Positions 47,578-55,924 are shown, numbered from the stretch's first letter. The stretch: 64,000 nucleotides of DNA from Lachnotalea sp. AF33-28 (GCF_003477885.1 NZ_QUEE01000009.1:62001-126000); one strand, 5' to 3'. Program-made: numbers and translations. The notes: generated by a model from the letters alone, not told the origin.

Positions 47578-48081
47578 ATGAAATTTCAAAAGCAGGGCAG
47601 GCATGTGGTGGATTTTCTCTTCACCCTGTCCCTATTCGGCGTATTTACTATCTGTGCGCTGATTGTCGCGGCTATCGGCGTGCAGGTCTATCAGAACACA
47701 GTGTCAAATATGGAAAATAATTATACGGTCCGCACGTCTCTGACCTATGTGGCGGAAAAAATACGGCAGCATGACGAGGCCGGCGGCGTGCGGATCGGGC
47801 AGATCGGCGGCGCAGAAGCGCTTCTGTTAAATGAGGAATATGACGGCGTCGCCTATACCACCTATATCTATGCGTGGGAGCAGGAACTGCATGAGCTGTT
47901 CATCCGGGAGGACCGGGAGGCGAAGCCGGAAGACGGCCAGAGCGTGATGCCGGTGACGGATTTTTCCGTAACCGAACCGGTTTCCGGGACCTTTCTGCTG
48001 TCTTGTAAAGGCCAGTCCGGAGAACGGATGCAGATGTATGTATCACTGCACAGCGAGGAACCCGATCATGGAAAAAAATAA
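47578..48081 (+). CDS. DUF4860-like pilus-associated membrane protein
   Basis: A 167-residue protein with one N-terminal helix (VDFLFTLSLFGVFTICALIV) after a basic segment, and an extracytoplasmic domain. It resembles the DUF4860 family, found in clostridial pilus-type clusters; I rely on recall of the family and its place here. The C-terminus overlaps the next gene by 14 bases. It may be a minor pseudopilin. Confidence 0.65.
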   Translation: MKFQKQGRHVVDFLFTLSLFGVFTICALIVAAIGVQVYQNTVSNMENNYTVRTSLTYVAEKIRQHDEAGGVRIGQIGGAEALLLNEEYDGVAYTTYIYAWEQELHELFIREDREAKPEDGQSVMPVTDFSVTEPVSGTFLLSCKGQSGERMQMYVSLHSEEPDHGKK

Positions 48082-48601
48082 ATCCAATCTGTTTTTAATG
48101 GAACTTATGATTTGCATTCTGTTTTTTGCACTGGCTTCAGCAGTCTGTATACAGATGTTCGCCAAAGCCGGCCGGTTAAGCCAGTCTTCCGTGGATGAAA
48201 GCCATGCGGTGGGCTGCGCCCAGAGCGCGGCGTCCGCATTTTTCTCCGGAATGGGGGAGTCGGAAGCCATAGCCGGCTTCTATCCGTATGCGGATATATC
48301 CGCTGACGGCCTCACCCAGTATTATGGAGCAGACTGGCAGGAATGCAGCGTGAAAGAATACGAAGCCGGAAACGCGGCTTATCGGCTGGAGCTTACCGTC
48401 AGCAGGGAAGATTCCATGGTATACGGCCGTATCCGGATCGGAAGCTGCGGCTCCGACAGCGCGCCGATCTACGAGCTGACAGTCCGGGTTCACAGCCCTA
48501 ACCGCCTTGAAACATCGGCTCCGGTGAGCATCCGCTCACGCGGCGCTAAGACCGGAAAGCTGATTTCCCGTATCATTCCGGAAGGGAGGGCCGTCCTTTG
48601 A
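48068..48601 (+). CDS. Pseudopilin-like protein with non-canonical leader
   Basis: A 177-residue protein. After MEKNKSN comes LFLMELMICILFFALASAV, a pilin-like hydrophobic helix with Glu at the position equal to +5 but with Asn in place of Gly at -1. The body is mostly beta-type, as in minor pilins. The start at 48068 has GAGGA upstream and overlaps the previous gene; the frame is open from 48038. The stop overlaps a TTG start of the next gene. Confidence 0.7.
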   Translation: MEKNKSNLFLMELMICILFFALASAVCIQMFAKAGRLSQSSVDESHAVGCAQSAASAFFSGMGESEAIAGFYPYADISADGLTQYYGADWQECSVKEYEAGNAAYRLELTVSREDSMVYGRIRIGSCGSDSAPIYELTVRVHSPNRLETSAPVSIRSRGAKTGKLISRIIPEGRAVL

Positions 48602-49119
48602 AAACAAGAAACCGCCCCGCCCTGAATGTGGGGATTTCCTCTATCATTGTTATTTTTGCAATCCTATGCCTGGTTATCTTTGCCGCGCTTTCTTTAACCA
48701 GTGCCAGCGCGGATTACCGGCTGACAGAAAAGCTCAAAGAGCATACGGATGAGTACTACAGCGCCTGCAGCGCGGCGGAGGATCTGCTGGATGAGATCGA
48801 CCGCCGTCTGGCTGATGCCCATGCAAAAACCGCCGACGGCGGCGAAGATGTGCAAACCGCTTACTTCGGGCGGGTTATCTCCTCGCTGTCCGAACTGTCC
48901 GGTTTATCCGGGCTGGAAATAACGGAAGCTTATGATACAGTTACCGTTCATTTCAGCACGCCTATCTCTGCAGAGCAAAGCCTTGAGGTCGCCCTGACCG
49001 TCCTTTGCCCGCAGGAACCCGGTGACAGATTTTACCGCGTGGATTCCTGGAAGGCGGCGGCCACCGGTGAATGGCAGCCGGATGACACCCTGAATCTGTT
49101 TGACGGAAACTTTCAGTGA
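48598..49119 (+). CDS. Single-pass membrane protein of the pilus operon (TTG start)
   Basis: A 173-residue protein with one hydrophobic helix (SSIIVIFAILCLVIFAALSL, about 14-33) and an extracytoplasmic domain of about 135 residues with a helix rich in Glu/Asp/Arg. I accept the TTG start because its TTGA overlaps the previous stop and GGGAGGG lies upstream; no suitable ATG is near. Architecture resembles PilX-like minor pilins, but the leader motif is missing. Function unknown. Confidence 0.68.
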   Translation: MKTRNRPALNVGISSIIVIFAILCLVIFAALSLTSASADYRLTEKLKEHTDEYYSACSAAEDLLDEIDRRLADAHAKTADGGEDVQTAYFGRVISSLSELSGLSGLEITEAYDTVTVHFSTPISAEQSLEVALTVLCPQEPGDRFYRVDSWKAAATGEWQPDDTLNLFDGNFQ

Positions 49120-49120
49120 G

Positions 49121-49160
49121 CACTGATGTGTGCGCAGGTCATCAACCTCCGGTTGGTGAC
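49121..49160 (+). repeat. Family B leader hairpins before pilT
   Basis: CAC-TGAT-GTG (first hairpin, weak) and GTCATCAACC-TCC-GGTTGGTGAC (49138-49160), followed by AGAAGGAG and the ATG at 49177. It starts two bases after the stop of the preceding gene, so it must be part of the operon mRNA and could separate PilT translation from the upstream genes. Confidence 0.8.
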
Positions 49161-49176
49161 AGAAGGAGAAGTATTT

Positions 49177-50241
49177 ATGGATATTGTAGCATTGCTTACT
49201 GATGCAGCCGCCCACGGCGCATCGGATGTTTTTATCATCGCCGGCCGGCCGCTTTCCTATAAGCAGGACGGCAAGCTCCTCATGGAAAACGGAGACAGGC
49301 TCATGACCGATGATACGGAGCTTTTGATCCGCGGCATATATAAGATGGCCGGACGGGATATTACACATTTTCTTTCCACAGGCGATGATGACTTTTCTTT
49401 CGCCGTCAAGGGTCTGTCCCGATTCCGCGTCAGCACCTACAGGCAGCGCGGTTCCATGGCCGCCGTCGTCCGCGTCATTACATTCAGCCTGCCGGACCCC
49501 GTTGACCTGGGCATTCCGGAGAACATCATCCACCTGGCAGATCATACGAAGGGCCTGGTGCTCGTTACCGGGCCGGCGGGCAGCGGTAAATCCACGACTT
49601 TAGCCTGCATGATCGATTACATCAATACAAATATGGAAAAGCATATCATCACGCTGGAGGATCCTCTGGAATACCTGCATTCCCATAAGAAAAGCATCGT
49701 GAGCCAGCGTGAAATCTCCACGGATACGGAGAGCTATGTAAATGCGCTGCGGGCCTCCCTGCGCCAGACGCCGGATGTCATCCTGCTTGGTGAGATGCGC
49801 GATTATGAAACCATGAGCATCGCCATGACCGCCGCAGAAACCGGCCATCTGGTGATCTCCACGCTGCACACCCTGGGCGCCGCCAACACCATCGACCGCA
49901 TCATAGACGTTTTCCCGTCCAATCAGCAGAGGCAGGTGGCGGTACAGCTCTCCATGGTGCTGCAGGCCGTGGTGTCACAGCAGCTGCTGCCGGGAACAGG
50001 CGGAAAACAGCTGCCGGCCTTTGAGGTCATGACCGTAACTCCCGCAATCCGCAACATGATCCGCGAAAACAAGATCCATCAGATCGACGGTGTGATCTAC
50101 TCCTCGTCCAACGCCAACATGAAATCCATGGACAGCAGTCTGCTGGAGCTGTATAATGCCGGGCAGATCACGGGGCGGACAGCGCTTACCTATGCCACCA
50201 ACCCCGATCTGCTGGAAAAGAAAATCGGAGCACAGAGGTAA
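49177..50241 (+). CDS. pilT: PilT-type twitching/retraction ATPase
   Basis: A 354-residue hexameric ATPase of the PilT/VirB11 family. Walker A is GPAGSGKST (about 131-139), the Asp box EDPLEYLH, Walker B LLGEMRD and the His box STLHTLGA. These order and spacings match PilT more than PilB, as the large N1 domain of PilB is absent. It would power pilus retraction. The start at 49177 has GAAGGAG upstream. It is convergent with spoVAE, 12 bases apart. No PilB or prepilin peptidase is in the window. Confidence 0.92.
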   Translation: MDIVALLTDAAAHGASDVFIIAGRPLSYKQDGKLLMENGDRLMTDDTELLIRGIYKMAGRDITHFLSTGDDDFSFAVKGLSRFRVSTYRQRGSMAAVVRVITFSLPDPVDLGIPENIIHLADHTKGLVLVTGPAGSGKSTTLACMIDYINTNMEKHIITLEDPLEYLHSHKKSIVSQREISTDTESYVNALRASLRQTPDVILLGEMRDYETMSIAMTAAETGHLVISTLHTLGAANTIDRIIDVFPSNQQRQVAVQLSMVLQAVVSQQLLPGTGGKQLPAFEVMTVTPAIRNMIRENKIHQIDGVIYSSSNANMKSMDSSLLELYNAGQITGRTALTYATNPDLLEKKIGAQR

Positions 50242-50253
50242 TAGCATAAACTG

Positions 50254-50610
50254 TCATGCTTTCATCTTGGGGTTAAATATCAGTGACCCGATATATCCAA
50301 AGATAAGCGCCGCGGCGATGCCGGCCGATGTAGCGGTCAGTCCTCCTGTGAAGATGCCGAGAAATCCTTTCTCCGCGATGGCTTCCTTTACACCCTTAAA
50401 CAGAGAATTGCCAAATCCCAGCAGGGGGACGCTGGCACCGGCACCGGCCCATTCGATAAACGGCTCGTAGATGCCCAGCGCTCCCAGTATCGCGCCGGAT
50501 ACCACGAGACCTACCATAATGCGTCCCGGCATCAGTTTTGTCTTATCCATAAAGATCTGGACCACCGCGCAGATCGCGCCTCCGATCAGAAATGCCTTCA
50601 GATAATCCAT
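50254..50610 (-). CDS. spoVAE: Stage V sporulation protein AE
   Basis: A 118-residue membrane protein with about four hydrophobic helices. GAGASVPLLGFGNSLFKGV and GFLGIFTGGLTATSAGIAAA are typical of SpoVAE(b). With SpoVAC and SpoVAD it forms the channel that loads and releases dipicolinic acid in spores. It starts one base after the spoVAD stop, with GGGGGTG upstream. No spoVAF follows. Confidence 0.93.
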   Translation of the reverse strand: MDYLKAFLIGGAICAVVQIFMDKTKLMPGRIMVGLVVSGAILGALGIYEPFIEWAGAGASVPLLGFGNSLFKGVKEAIAEKGFLGIFTGGLTATSAGIAAALIFGYIGSLIFNPKMKA

Positions 50611-50611
50611 G

Positions 50612-51619
50612 TCAGTTCACCCCCTCTATCATTACGGCATGGGCTATGCCCGGTATGCTCTGCCCTTCGTTAAAGCTGACGCTGGAGAGCAGCGCGCCGG
50701 TGGGCATAAAAAGCACGCGTTTCCATTCTCCGGAAGCGATCTTGGGCAGTATATATGCGCACAGTGTCACCGCCGAGCAGCCGCACCCGCTGCCGCCCGC
50801 ATGTGTATCCTGCTTTTCCTTGTCAAAAATCTCAATGCCGCAGTCCATATGCTGCTCCGATATATTGATATCTTTGCTGCGCAGCAGATCGATCAGAGCG
50901 GTCTGTCCCACATATCCCAGGTCACCGGTTATGATCCGGTCATAGTGTCCCGGCGCGATGCCGAAATCTTTCAGATTCTGTTCGATGGTATCCGCTGCCG
51001 CCGGCGCCATGGCAGCTCCCATATTCATGGAATCCTTCACACCCATATCCACCATACGGCCGGTGGTCACACCGGTAATCTGTATATTGCTTCCCTTCTT
51101 CCCCAAGATCACGGCTCCGGAACCGGTCACCGTCCAGGTTGCGGAAAACGGCCTCTGATTGCCGTATTCCAAAGGAAAACGGAACTGTTTCTCTGCGCTG
51201 GCAAAATGGCTGGAGGTCAGGGCCATAACATAGTCCGCATTGTCTGCGTCCAGCATGACCGATCCCAGCATCAGCGCCTCTCCCATGGTGGAGCAGGCTC
51301 CGTAGAGGCCGAACATGGGCAGGTCCAGATCCACTGTCCCGAAGCTGGTGGCGATCAGCTGCCCAAGCAGATCTCCCGCAAACAGGTAACGGATCTGCGT
51401 GCGCACAAGGCCGGCATGCTCTATCGCCAGGTCCGCCGCTTTTTTCTGCATGGCGCTCTCCGCCTGTTCCCAGTTATCCTTTCCCATCATGGGATCCTTC
51501 TCCACTATATCAAAAAGCTGGCCTAAAGGGCCGTCGCCTTCCTTCTCTCCCACCACGGATGCCGTGCCCACGATTCTGGGTGGATTCTCAAATTTTATAC
51601 TCGCTTTTCCTGCTTTCAT
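50612..51619 (-). CDS. spoVAD: Stage V sporulation protein AD
   Basis: A 335-residue thiolase-fold protein of normal length. Typical parts are FENPPRIVGTASVVG, YGACSTMGEAL, FRFPLEYGNQRP and GGSGCGCSAVTLCAYILP. It binds dipicolinic acid on the inner spore membrane. It is coupled to a small upstream gene (ATGA overlap) and followed by spoVAE. About 6 kb of unrelated genes separate it from spoVAC. Confidence 0.95.
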   Translation of the reverse strand: MKAGKASIKFENPPRIVGTASVVGEKEGDGPLGQLFDIVEKDPMMGKDNWEQAESAMQKKAADLAIEHAGLVRTQIRYLFAGDLLGQLIATSFGTVDLDLPMFGLYGACSTMGEALMLGSVMLDADNADYVMALTSSHFASAEKQFRFPLEYGNQRPFSATWTVTGSGAVILGKKGSNIQITGVTTGRMVDMGVKDSMNMGAAMAPAAADTIEQNLKDFGIAPGHYDRIITGDLGYVGQTALIDLLRSKDINISEQHMDCGIEIFDKEKQDTHAGGSGCGCSAVTLCAYILPKIASGEWKRVLFMPTGALLSSVSFNEGQSIPGIAHAVMIEGVN

Positions 51620-51819
51620 CTCGCTGTCATCCCTTTATCTGCATCTTTTCCAATACCTGCTACCAGCTGTTCCATCTCCGCTTTCGACTGAACGGATCTC
51701 GCCTGGCCGATCACCCGGTTTTTCTCTGCCTCGCTCATCGCTGCAAAGCGGTCCATGGCTTTTTCATCCATTGCCAGGCTGAAGCTGAATCCAAGAGGCA
51801 TTTCTTCCTTGTTATCCAT
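51616..51819 (-). CDS. Small protein upstream of spoVAD, unknown function
   Basis: A 67-residue, mostly helical, charged protein starting MDNKEEMPLGFSFSLAMDEKA. AAAGGAG lies six bases before the ATG at 51819, and its stop overlaps the spoVAD start, so it is translated with the spore genes. The pattern SEAEKNRVIGQARSV recalls small spore-associated or inhibitor peptides, but I do not recognise it. It would be the first gene of the detached spoVAD-AE unit. Confidence 0.7.
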   Translation of the reverse strand: MDNKEEMPLGFSFSLAMDEKAMDRFAAMSEAEKNRVIGQARSVQSKAEMEQLVAGIGKDADKGMTAR

Positions 51820-51850
51820 AGCGTCTCCTTTCATTGTGCTGTAACAATTG

Positions 51851-52016
51851 CTAGTACATCGTATACCAAATAACTATACTTTTTACTGAGCATATTTTTT
51901 CGAGAGTGCGGATCAAAAAACGCAGGCGTAGCGGGCTACGTTGAGGCTTTTTGATCCGTGCTATCGGAAAAATAGGCCAGTAATAAAGTGTAGTTATTTG
52001 GTATACGAGGTACTAG
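51851..52016. repeat. 166-bp near-perfect palindrome (family C)
   Basis: The two ends, starting CTAGTAC and ending GTACTAG, pair almost throughout: about 31 bp of outer stem (51851-51882 with 51985-52016), an inner part around GGATCAAAAA/TTTTTGATCC, and a tip CGTAG-CGGG-CTACG. There is no open frame of note. It occupies most of the first half of the 407-bp gap between the spoVAD unit and the GH27 gene; the remaining part to 52226 is AT-rich and I see only a Shine-Dalgarno site in it. Similar MITE-like palindromes occur in clostridia; one copy is in the window. Confidence 0.85.
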
Positions 52017-52226
52017 AGATAGTGTGTGTCAAAACTTTGAAAACATGCAGGGAAAGGATTATGCATTTAAAAAAGTTTTATGACCGTTGAAAACTTAAAG
52101 CAGGAAAAAATGGGCATCCGGCCCGATTTTGCAACAAAAATACATATATATGCACTATTATATATAGAAAAGCGAGTTTTATATATATTATACTGTTATA
52201 TACTACATAACTGAAGGAGGTTCTCT

Positions 52227-53357
52227 ATGTTAAAGACAACACCGCCCATGGGGTGGAATTCCTGGAATACTTTCGGACCGGATATACATGAACAGCTGAT
52301 CTTTGAAACGGCAGACGCCATGACGGCAAACGGTCTTCCGGAAATGGGATACGAATATCTGGTCATTGACGACTGCTGGTCCCTCAAGGAACGGGACAAA
52401 CAGGGGCGCCTGGTCCCCGACCCCGAGAAATTTCCGCACGGCATGAAGGCCACAGCGGATTATGTGCATTCGAAAGGTCTTAAATTCGGCATGTATTCCT
52501 GTGCCGGCAACCTAACCTGTGCGGGATATCCGGGCAGTTTTGAACACGAATTTACGGACGCTGAGACCTTTGCCGGGTGGGGAGTGGACTTTCTGAAGTA
52601 TGATTACTGCTATCACAGCCCCATTATCCCAGGAAAGTACCTCTACCGCCGGATGGGTCTGGCTCTGGAAAACTGCGGCAGGGATATCCTTTTCTCCGCC
52701 TGTTCCTGGGGTGCGGACGAAACCCACGAATGGATCAAGGAAACATCTGCATCCATGTGGAGGTCTACCGGAGATATCTTCGATACCTGGGAGTCCGTAA
52801 AAAAGCTGATTCATCAGCAGGAGAAGCTGCATCCCTATAACGGTGCCGGCTGCTTCAATGATATGGATATGCTGATTGTAGGTATGTACGGAAAAGGGAA
52901 TGTGGGATTAACAGGATGCAATGATACCCAGTATAAAACGCATTTTTCTTTTTGGGCTCTGATGGGTTCCCCTCTGATGATCGGCTGCGACGTCCGCAGT
53001 ATGAACGATCGGACCCGGGAAATTCTCTGCAACCGGGAGCTGATCCGGATCAACCAGGACCCAGGATGCAGGCAGCCGGTAAAGATAATCGGGAACTCAC
53101 GCGGTGAGGATATAGTCATCTACTCACGCCAGCTTGCCGGCGGCGATCTGGCCATCGGGCTGTTCAACTTAAGTGACAGCAAAGCTGCCGCCCGGTTTAA
53201 TCTGGATGAATTAGGGCTGCCCTACAGCACCGGCAGAACGCTTGAACTTAAAGAGGTGTGGACCGGCGAAACCAGCCGGGCGGTCAACTCCACGGTCATT
53301 GCAGAACTGGAGCCCTACTCTTGCGCGGTATACCGTGCGAAAGTAGTTGCGTCGTGA
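52227..53357 (+). CDS. Alpha-galactosidase, glycoside hydrolase family 27
   Basis: A 376-residue GH27 enzyme. It starts with TPPMGWNSWNTFG; FLKYDYC carries the nucleophile Asp126 and WRSTGDI the acid/base Asp183; FNDMDML and FSFWALMGSPLMIGCD follow as expected. It removes terminal alpha-galactose from oligosaccharides, or beta-L-arabinopyranose in some members. There is no signal peptide. GAAGGAGG precedes the ATG. It lies inside the spoVA interruption and overlaps a small zinc-ribbon gene by GTGA. Confidence 0.95.
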   Translation: MLKTTPPMGWNSWNTFGPDIHEQLIFETADAMTANGLPEMGYEYLVIDDCWSLKERDKQGRLVPDPEKFPHGMKATADYVHSKGLKFGMYSCAGNLTCAGYPGSFEHEFTDAETFAGWGVDFLKYDYCYHSPIIPGKYLYRRMGLALENCGRDILFSACSWGADETHEWIKETSASMWRSTGDIFDTWESVKKLIHQQEKLHPYNGAGCFNDMDMLIVGMYGKGNVGLTGCNDTQYKTHFSFWALMGSPLMIGCDVRSMNDRTREILCNRELIRINQDPGCRQPVKIIGNSRGEDIVIYSRQLAGGDLAIGLFNLSDSKAAARFNLDELGLPYSTGRTLELKEVWTGETSRAVNSTVIAELEPYSCAVYRAKVVAS

Positions 53358-53545
53358 GCACCTGTATGAACTGCGGCAGAGAACTGTCCTACAACGATAT
53401 AGGGGCACACAAAAAATTTATAAACCGCGCCAGCAAAGAGTTTCTCTGCCGCAGCTGTCTGGCCAGGGAACTGGACGTTCCACCAAAACTCATTGACGCG
53501 AAAATCGAACAGTTTAAACAGCAGGGATGCACGCTTTTCATATGA
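53354..53545 (+). CDS. Small protein with two CxxC pairs, coupled to the GH27 gene
   Basis: A 63-residue protein, MSTCMNCGRELSYNDIG... with a second pair CRSC about 25 residues on, so a probable zinc ribbon. The ending DAKIEQFKQQGCTLFI is helical. The GTG start overlaps the GH27 stop (GTGA), which suggests translation by re-initiation; an ATG at 53366 is the alternative. I do not recognise the family. A regulator or a stabiliser of the enzyme are guesses only. Confidence 0.65.
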   Translation: MSTCMNCGRELSYNDIGAHKKFINRASKEFLCRSCLARELDVPPKLIDAKIEQFKQQGCTLFI

Positions 53546-53553
53546 ACGTTAAA

Positions 53554-53593
53554 GGCAGCCGGAGAAAGATGCACAGAATCTTCTCCGGCTGCC
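53554..53593. terminator. Bidirectional terminator between GH27 and the convergent gene
   Basis: GGCAGCCGGAGAA (from 53554) pairs with TTCTCCGGCTGCC (to 53593), 13 bp. TATTATCTTCTTTC follows on the plus strand and TTTAAC on the minus strand. It lies between two convergent genes. Confidence 0.8.
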
Positions 53594-53605
53594 TATTATC
53601 TTCTT

Positions 53606-55459
53606 TCAGAACTGGCTATCTTCAAACCGGTACCCCAGCTCCGCCTCAAGTCTTAACAGGAAATACAGGCCCCAATCCTGGTCATTGGCATACGGATCGT
53701 AGAAATCAGCCCGGATGCCGTTGACAGAATGAGGAAACAGGCAGGCGCAGGATGCGCTGCCGTCCGGAAACAGCAGCGGAAGCACTCCCTTAACGGAATC
53801 CATTGCTTTCTTTTTGTATTCTCCGCTTCCGGTAATCATGGAGTAGAGAGCATATACATTGCCGGTCAGACCGCTCCAGTAATGCGGGAAAGTATCCCCA
53901 TAGAGCTTGCGTTTGCCGAACCAGTAGCCGTCCCAGTGACGGATAGCGGTTTCGTACAGGTGAAAATCTGGCGCGAGCCCGTTGAACAGCTCCAGCACTT
54001 TTAACTGACTTTCTCCGGCCTTCCGATAAACCTCATCTCCGGTCAGGATATGTACCTGCAGCAGGATATTGGCCGCAGGGGCCACGATACTCTGCTCATA
54101 ATTGACCTCTGAGGGGGGATAGGCGGTGCCGATCTCCGTTATATAATCCGCGTGTTTTTTAAACATTTCGGTCAGCTTAAGAAGCTCTTCCTCCATTCCG
54201 GCAGCTCTAAGCGCTCTGCTGACCGCAAGCACCGGAAGTTCGATTGCATAGAAGGTATGTCCGCCCTTGCTGTAATATTTCATAAGAATCCTGTATGCAT
54301 AAAGCAGGTGCTCACGCTTTCCGTCCAGCTGATACAACTCTGTAAACAGGGTCGCATACCAGGGCATATTGTAAAGCCGTTCATAGCTTCCGTCCCGGCC
54401 GACATCGTTATACACTTCTCCGCTCCCGGCATCCACCAGTTCCCGCAGTACAAACTCCGTATAGAAGTCCAGACTGGCGCGCAGCTGTGCATCCTCATGC
54501 CTCTGCAGATAACGGGCCATCAGCAGTCCCATTCCCACGCGCTCTCTGCCGCCGTTATAATCATTGGTATCGCTGTAGTAAACATGTTTTTCTTCATTGT
54601 CATAGGCCAGAAAGGAACCTCTTAGCATAGGGCTGTCCCCGTTATACTGCTGCTTTCCGGCTATGAAACGGCAGCGTTTCCCGGCCAGTTTTTGTAGATT
54701 CTCCTGCACCAGCAGGCGGCAGTATGTCTTCACCTGATCCGCCTCTATATTCAATATCTGCTCTCCACAGGCATCCGCATGATAATCATAAATAAATCCG
54801 GCCTCTGTTTTGGCCGCAGGCATCCCGTTTACCAGGACAGCGGACGTATCGAAGGAAGGCCTGACCGTGATCCGGACTGTTTCTTCGGGAAAGCACACGT
54901 ATCTGTCGGCAGATACCAGCACCATCCCTGGAAACGCCGCAAGCTTCCGGTAAAAATCCTCTTTCCCTTCATGGGGAAAAATTGTCCACGCAAGCTTCAT
55001 GCTCTCACCCGGCTGAAGCTCTGCCGGCGACGGATGCAGGATAAACAGGCCCCGGTCATTGCTCATCTTCGCAAAGTCCCGCTTTATGCTGTAACCGCCC
55101 AGACTGCCTTCCGTCAGCACCATGCCCAGATGGGGCGCCTCCCCTCCCATCCTAAGCGCCATGATATAGCTTATATCTCCACCGCAGAAGATATGGGTAT
55201 GGCACCGTTCTTTTATACAAATTTCGCTTCCTTCATAACGATCATTCAATGGCATATAAATCCCTATACTGTCCAGGGATGTAAAAACCGGACGGCATCC
55301 TGTATTTGTAAATATGACCGATGTCTTCAGAATATCGCCGTCCCTTTGGCTGTGCACCTCACAGGCCAGCTCTTTCGGGCACTCTGTCTTCGCATACTCA
55401 CAGTCCTCCCGCAGCCAGTTCATATCATACTTATCCTTCGTAAAAATAATACGCTCCAT
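53606..55459 (-). CDS. Unassigned 617-residue protein, possible six-hairpin glycosidase
   Basis: I do not recognise a named family. The first 250 residues are beta-rich (SLDSIGIYMPLNDRY, GLFILHPSPAELQPGE), and the remainder is helix-rich with repeated aromatic/Gly signatures (NMPWYATLFTELYQLDG, HYWSGLTGNVYALYS, YANDQDWGLYFLLRLE), consistent with an (alpha/alpha)6 barrel as in several glycoside hydrolase families. It has no signal peptide. The ATG at 55459 follows AGAGGTGG. A neighbouring GH27 gene suggests a role on imported oligosaccharides. Confidence 0.6.
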   Translation of the reverse strand: MERIIFTKDKYDMNWLREDCEYAKTECPKELACEVHSQRDGDILKTSVIFTNTGCRPVFTSLDSIGIYMPLNDRYEGSEICIKERCHTHIFCGGDISYIMALRMGGEAPHLGMVLTEGSLGGYSIKRDFAKMSNDRGLFILHPSPAELQPGESMKLAWTIFPHEGKEDFYRKLAAFPGMVLVSADRYVCFPEETVRITVRPSFDTSAVLVNGMPAAKTEAGFIYDYHADACGEQILNIEADQVKTYCRLLVQENLQKLAGKRCRFIAGKQQYNGDSPMLRGSFLAYDNEEKHVYYSDTNDYNGGRERVGMGLLMARYLQRHEDAQLRASLDFYTEFVLRELVDAGSGEVYNDVGRDGSYERLYNMPWYATLFTELYQLDGKREHLLYAYRILMKYYSKGGHTFYAIELPVLAVSRALRAAGMEEELLKLTEMFKKHADYITEIGTAYPPSEVNYEQSIVAPAANILLQVHILTGDEVYRKAGESQLKVLELFNGLAPDFHLYETAIRHWDGYWFGKRKLYGDTFPHYWSGLTGNVYALYSMITGSGEYKKKAMDSVKGVLPLLFPDGSASCACLFPHSVNGIRADFYDPYANDQDWGLYFLLRLEAELGYRFEDSQF

Positions 55460-55495
55460 GTTTTCCACCTCTTTCATAAATGATAGCTCTCATTT

Positions 55496-55504
55496 ATTAT
55501 AGCA
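55496..55504 (-). promoter_or_regulatory. Possible extended -10 promoter of the 617-residue protein gene
   Basis: Minus strand TGC-TATAAT (55504-55496) with no clear -35 box, 37 bases upstream of the ATG at 55459. Confidence 0.35.
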
Positions 55505-55567
55505 GACAAACCGGATTTACCCTATTGTTTATTTTTAATATTCTTATGTTTTTTACTGTTTTAGTGT

Positions 55568-55772
55568 TACTGTTTACAGTTACCGAAAAATTCCCGCGTA
55601 TGAGAGGGCAGGGTATGGTCCTCATTGGGACACGCTCTCGCTCCGTGAAGCGCGCAGCGGTACTAATGCTGTAAAATACACAGCAATAAGTACCGGCGGG
55701 CTTCAAGGGATCCCTATGAGGACCATACCCTGCCCTCTCATACGCTGCTTTATCGGCAGCGTGTGAAAAGTA
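55568..55772 (+). repeat. Structured palindromic element, family A copy 3
   Basis: Inverted relative to copies 1 and 2. The 35-bp stem (55596-55630 with 55711-55745) has one mismatch. The inner hairpin is GGTACT/AGTACC (55659-55664 with 55689-55694) plus TGCTGT/ACAGCA (55667-55672 with 55680-55685), where copies 1 and 2 have GGTTCT/AGAACC and CGCTGC/GCAGCG: both arms changed together. The GCTGC/GCAGC hairpin is at 55744-55760. It lies between divergent genes, 40 bases before the promoter at 55814. Confidence 0.9.
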
Positions 55773-55813
55773 GCCGGGACGTTCCCGGCCATCATAAAGA
55801 GTAACATTTTAAT

Positions 55814-55842
55814 TTGCCAGAACACAGCATAAATGATACAAT
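55814..55842 (+). promoter_or_regulatory. Promoter of the three-gene membrane cluster
   Basis: TTGCCA (55814-55819), 17 bases, TACAAT (55837-55842). Transcription from about 55849 would place the family B hairpins (55882-55924) inside the leader. Confidence 0.65.
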
Positions 55843-55881
55843 GATAAAAGTCCAAACCATAACGGCAAATGAAAAGAAGAA

Positions 55882-55924
55882 GCACACTGATGTGTGCGCA
55901 GGTCATCAACCTTCAGTTGGTGAC
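55882..55924 (+). repeat. Family B leader hairpins
   Basis: GCACAC-TGAT-GTGTGC is a perfect first hairpin; GTCATCAAC-CTTCA-GTTGGTGAC is the second, with one lost pair at the loop compared with the 37.6-kb copies. AGGGAAAGGAG and the ATG at 55942 follow. Confidence 0.85.
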
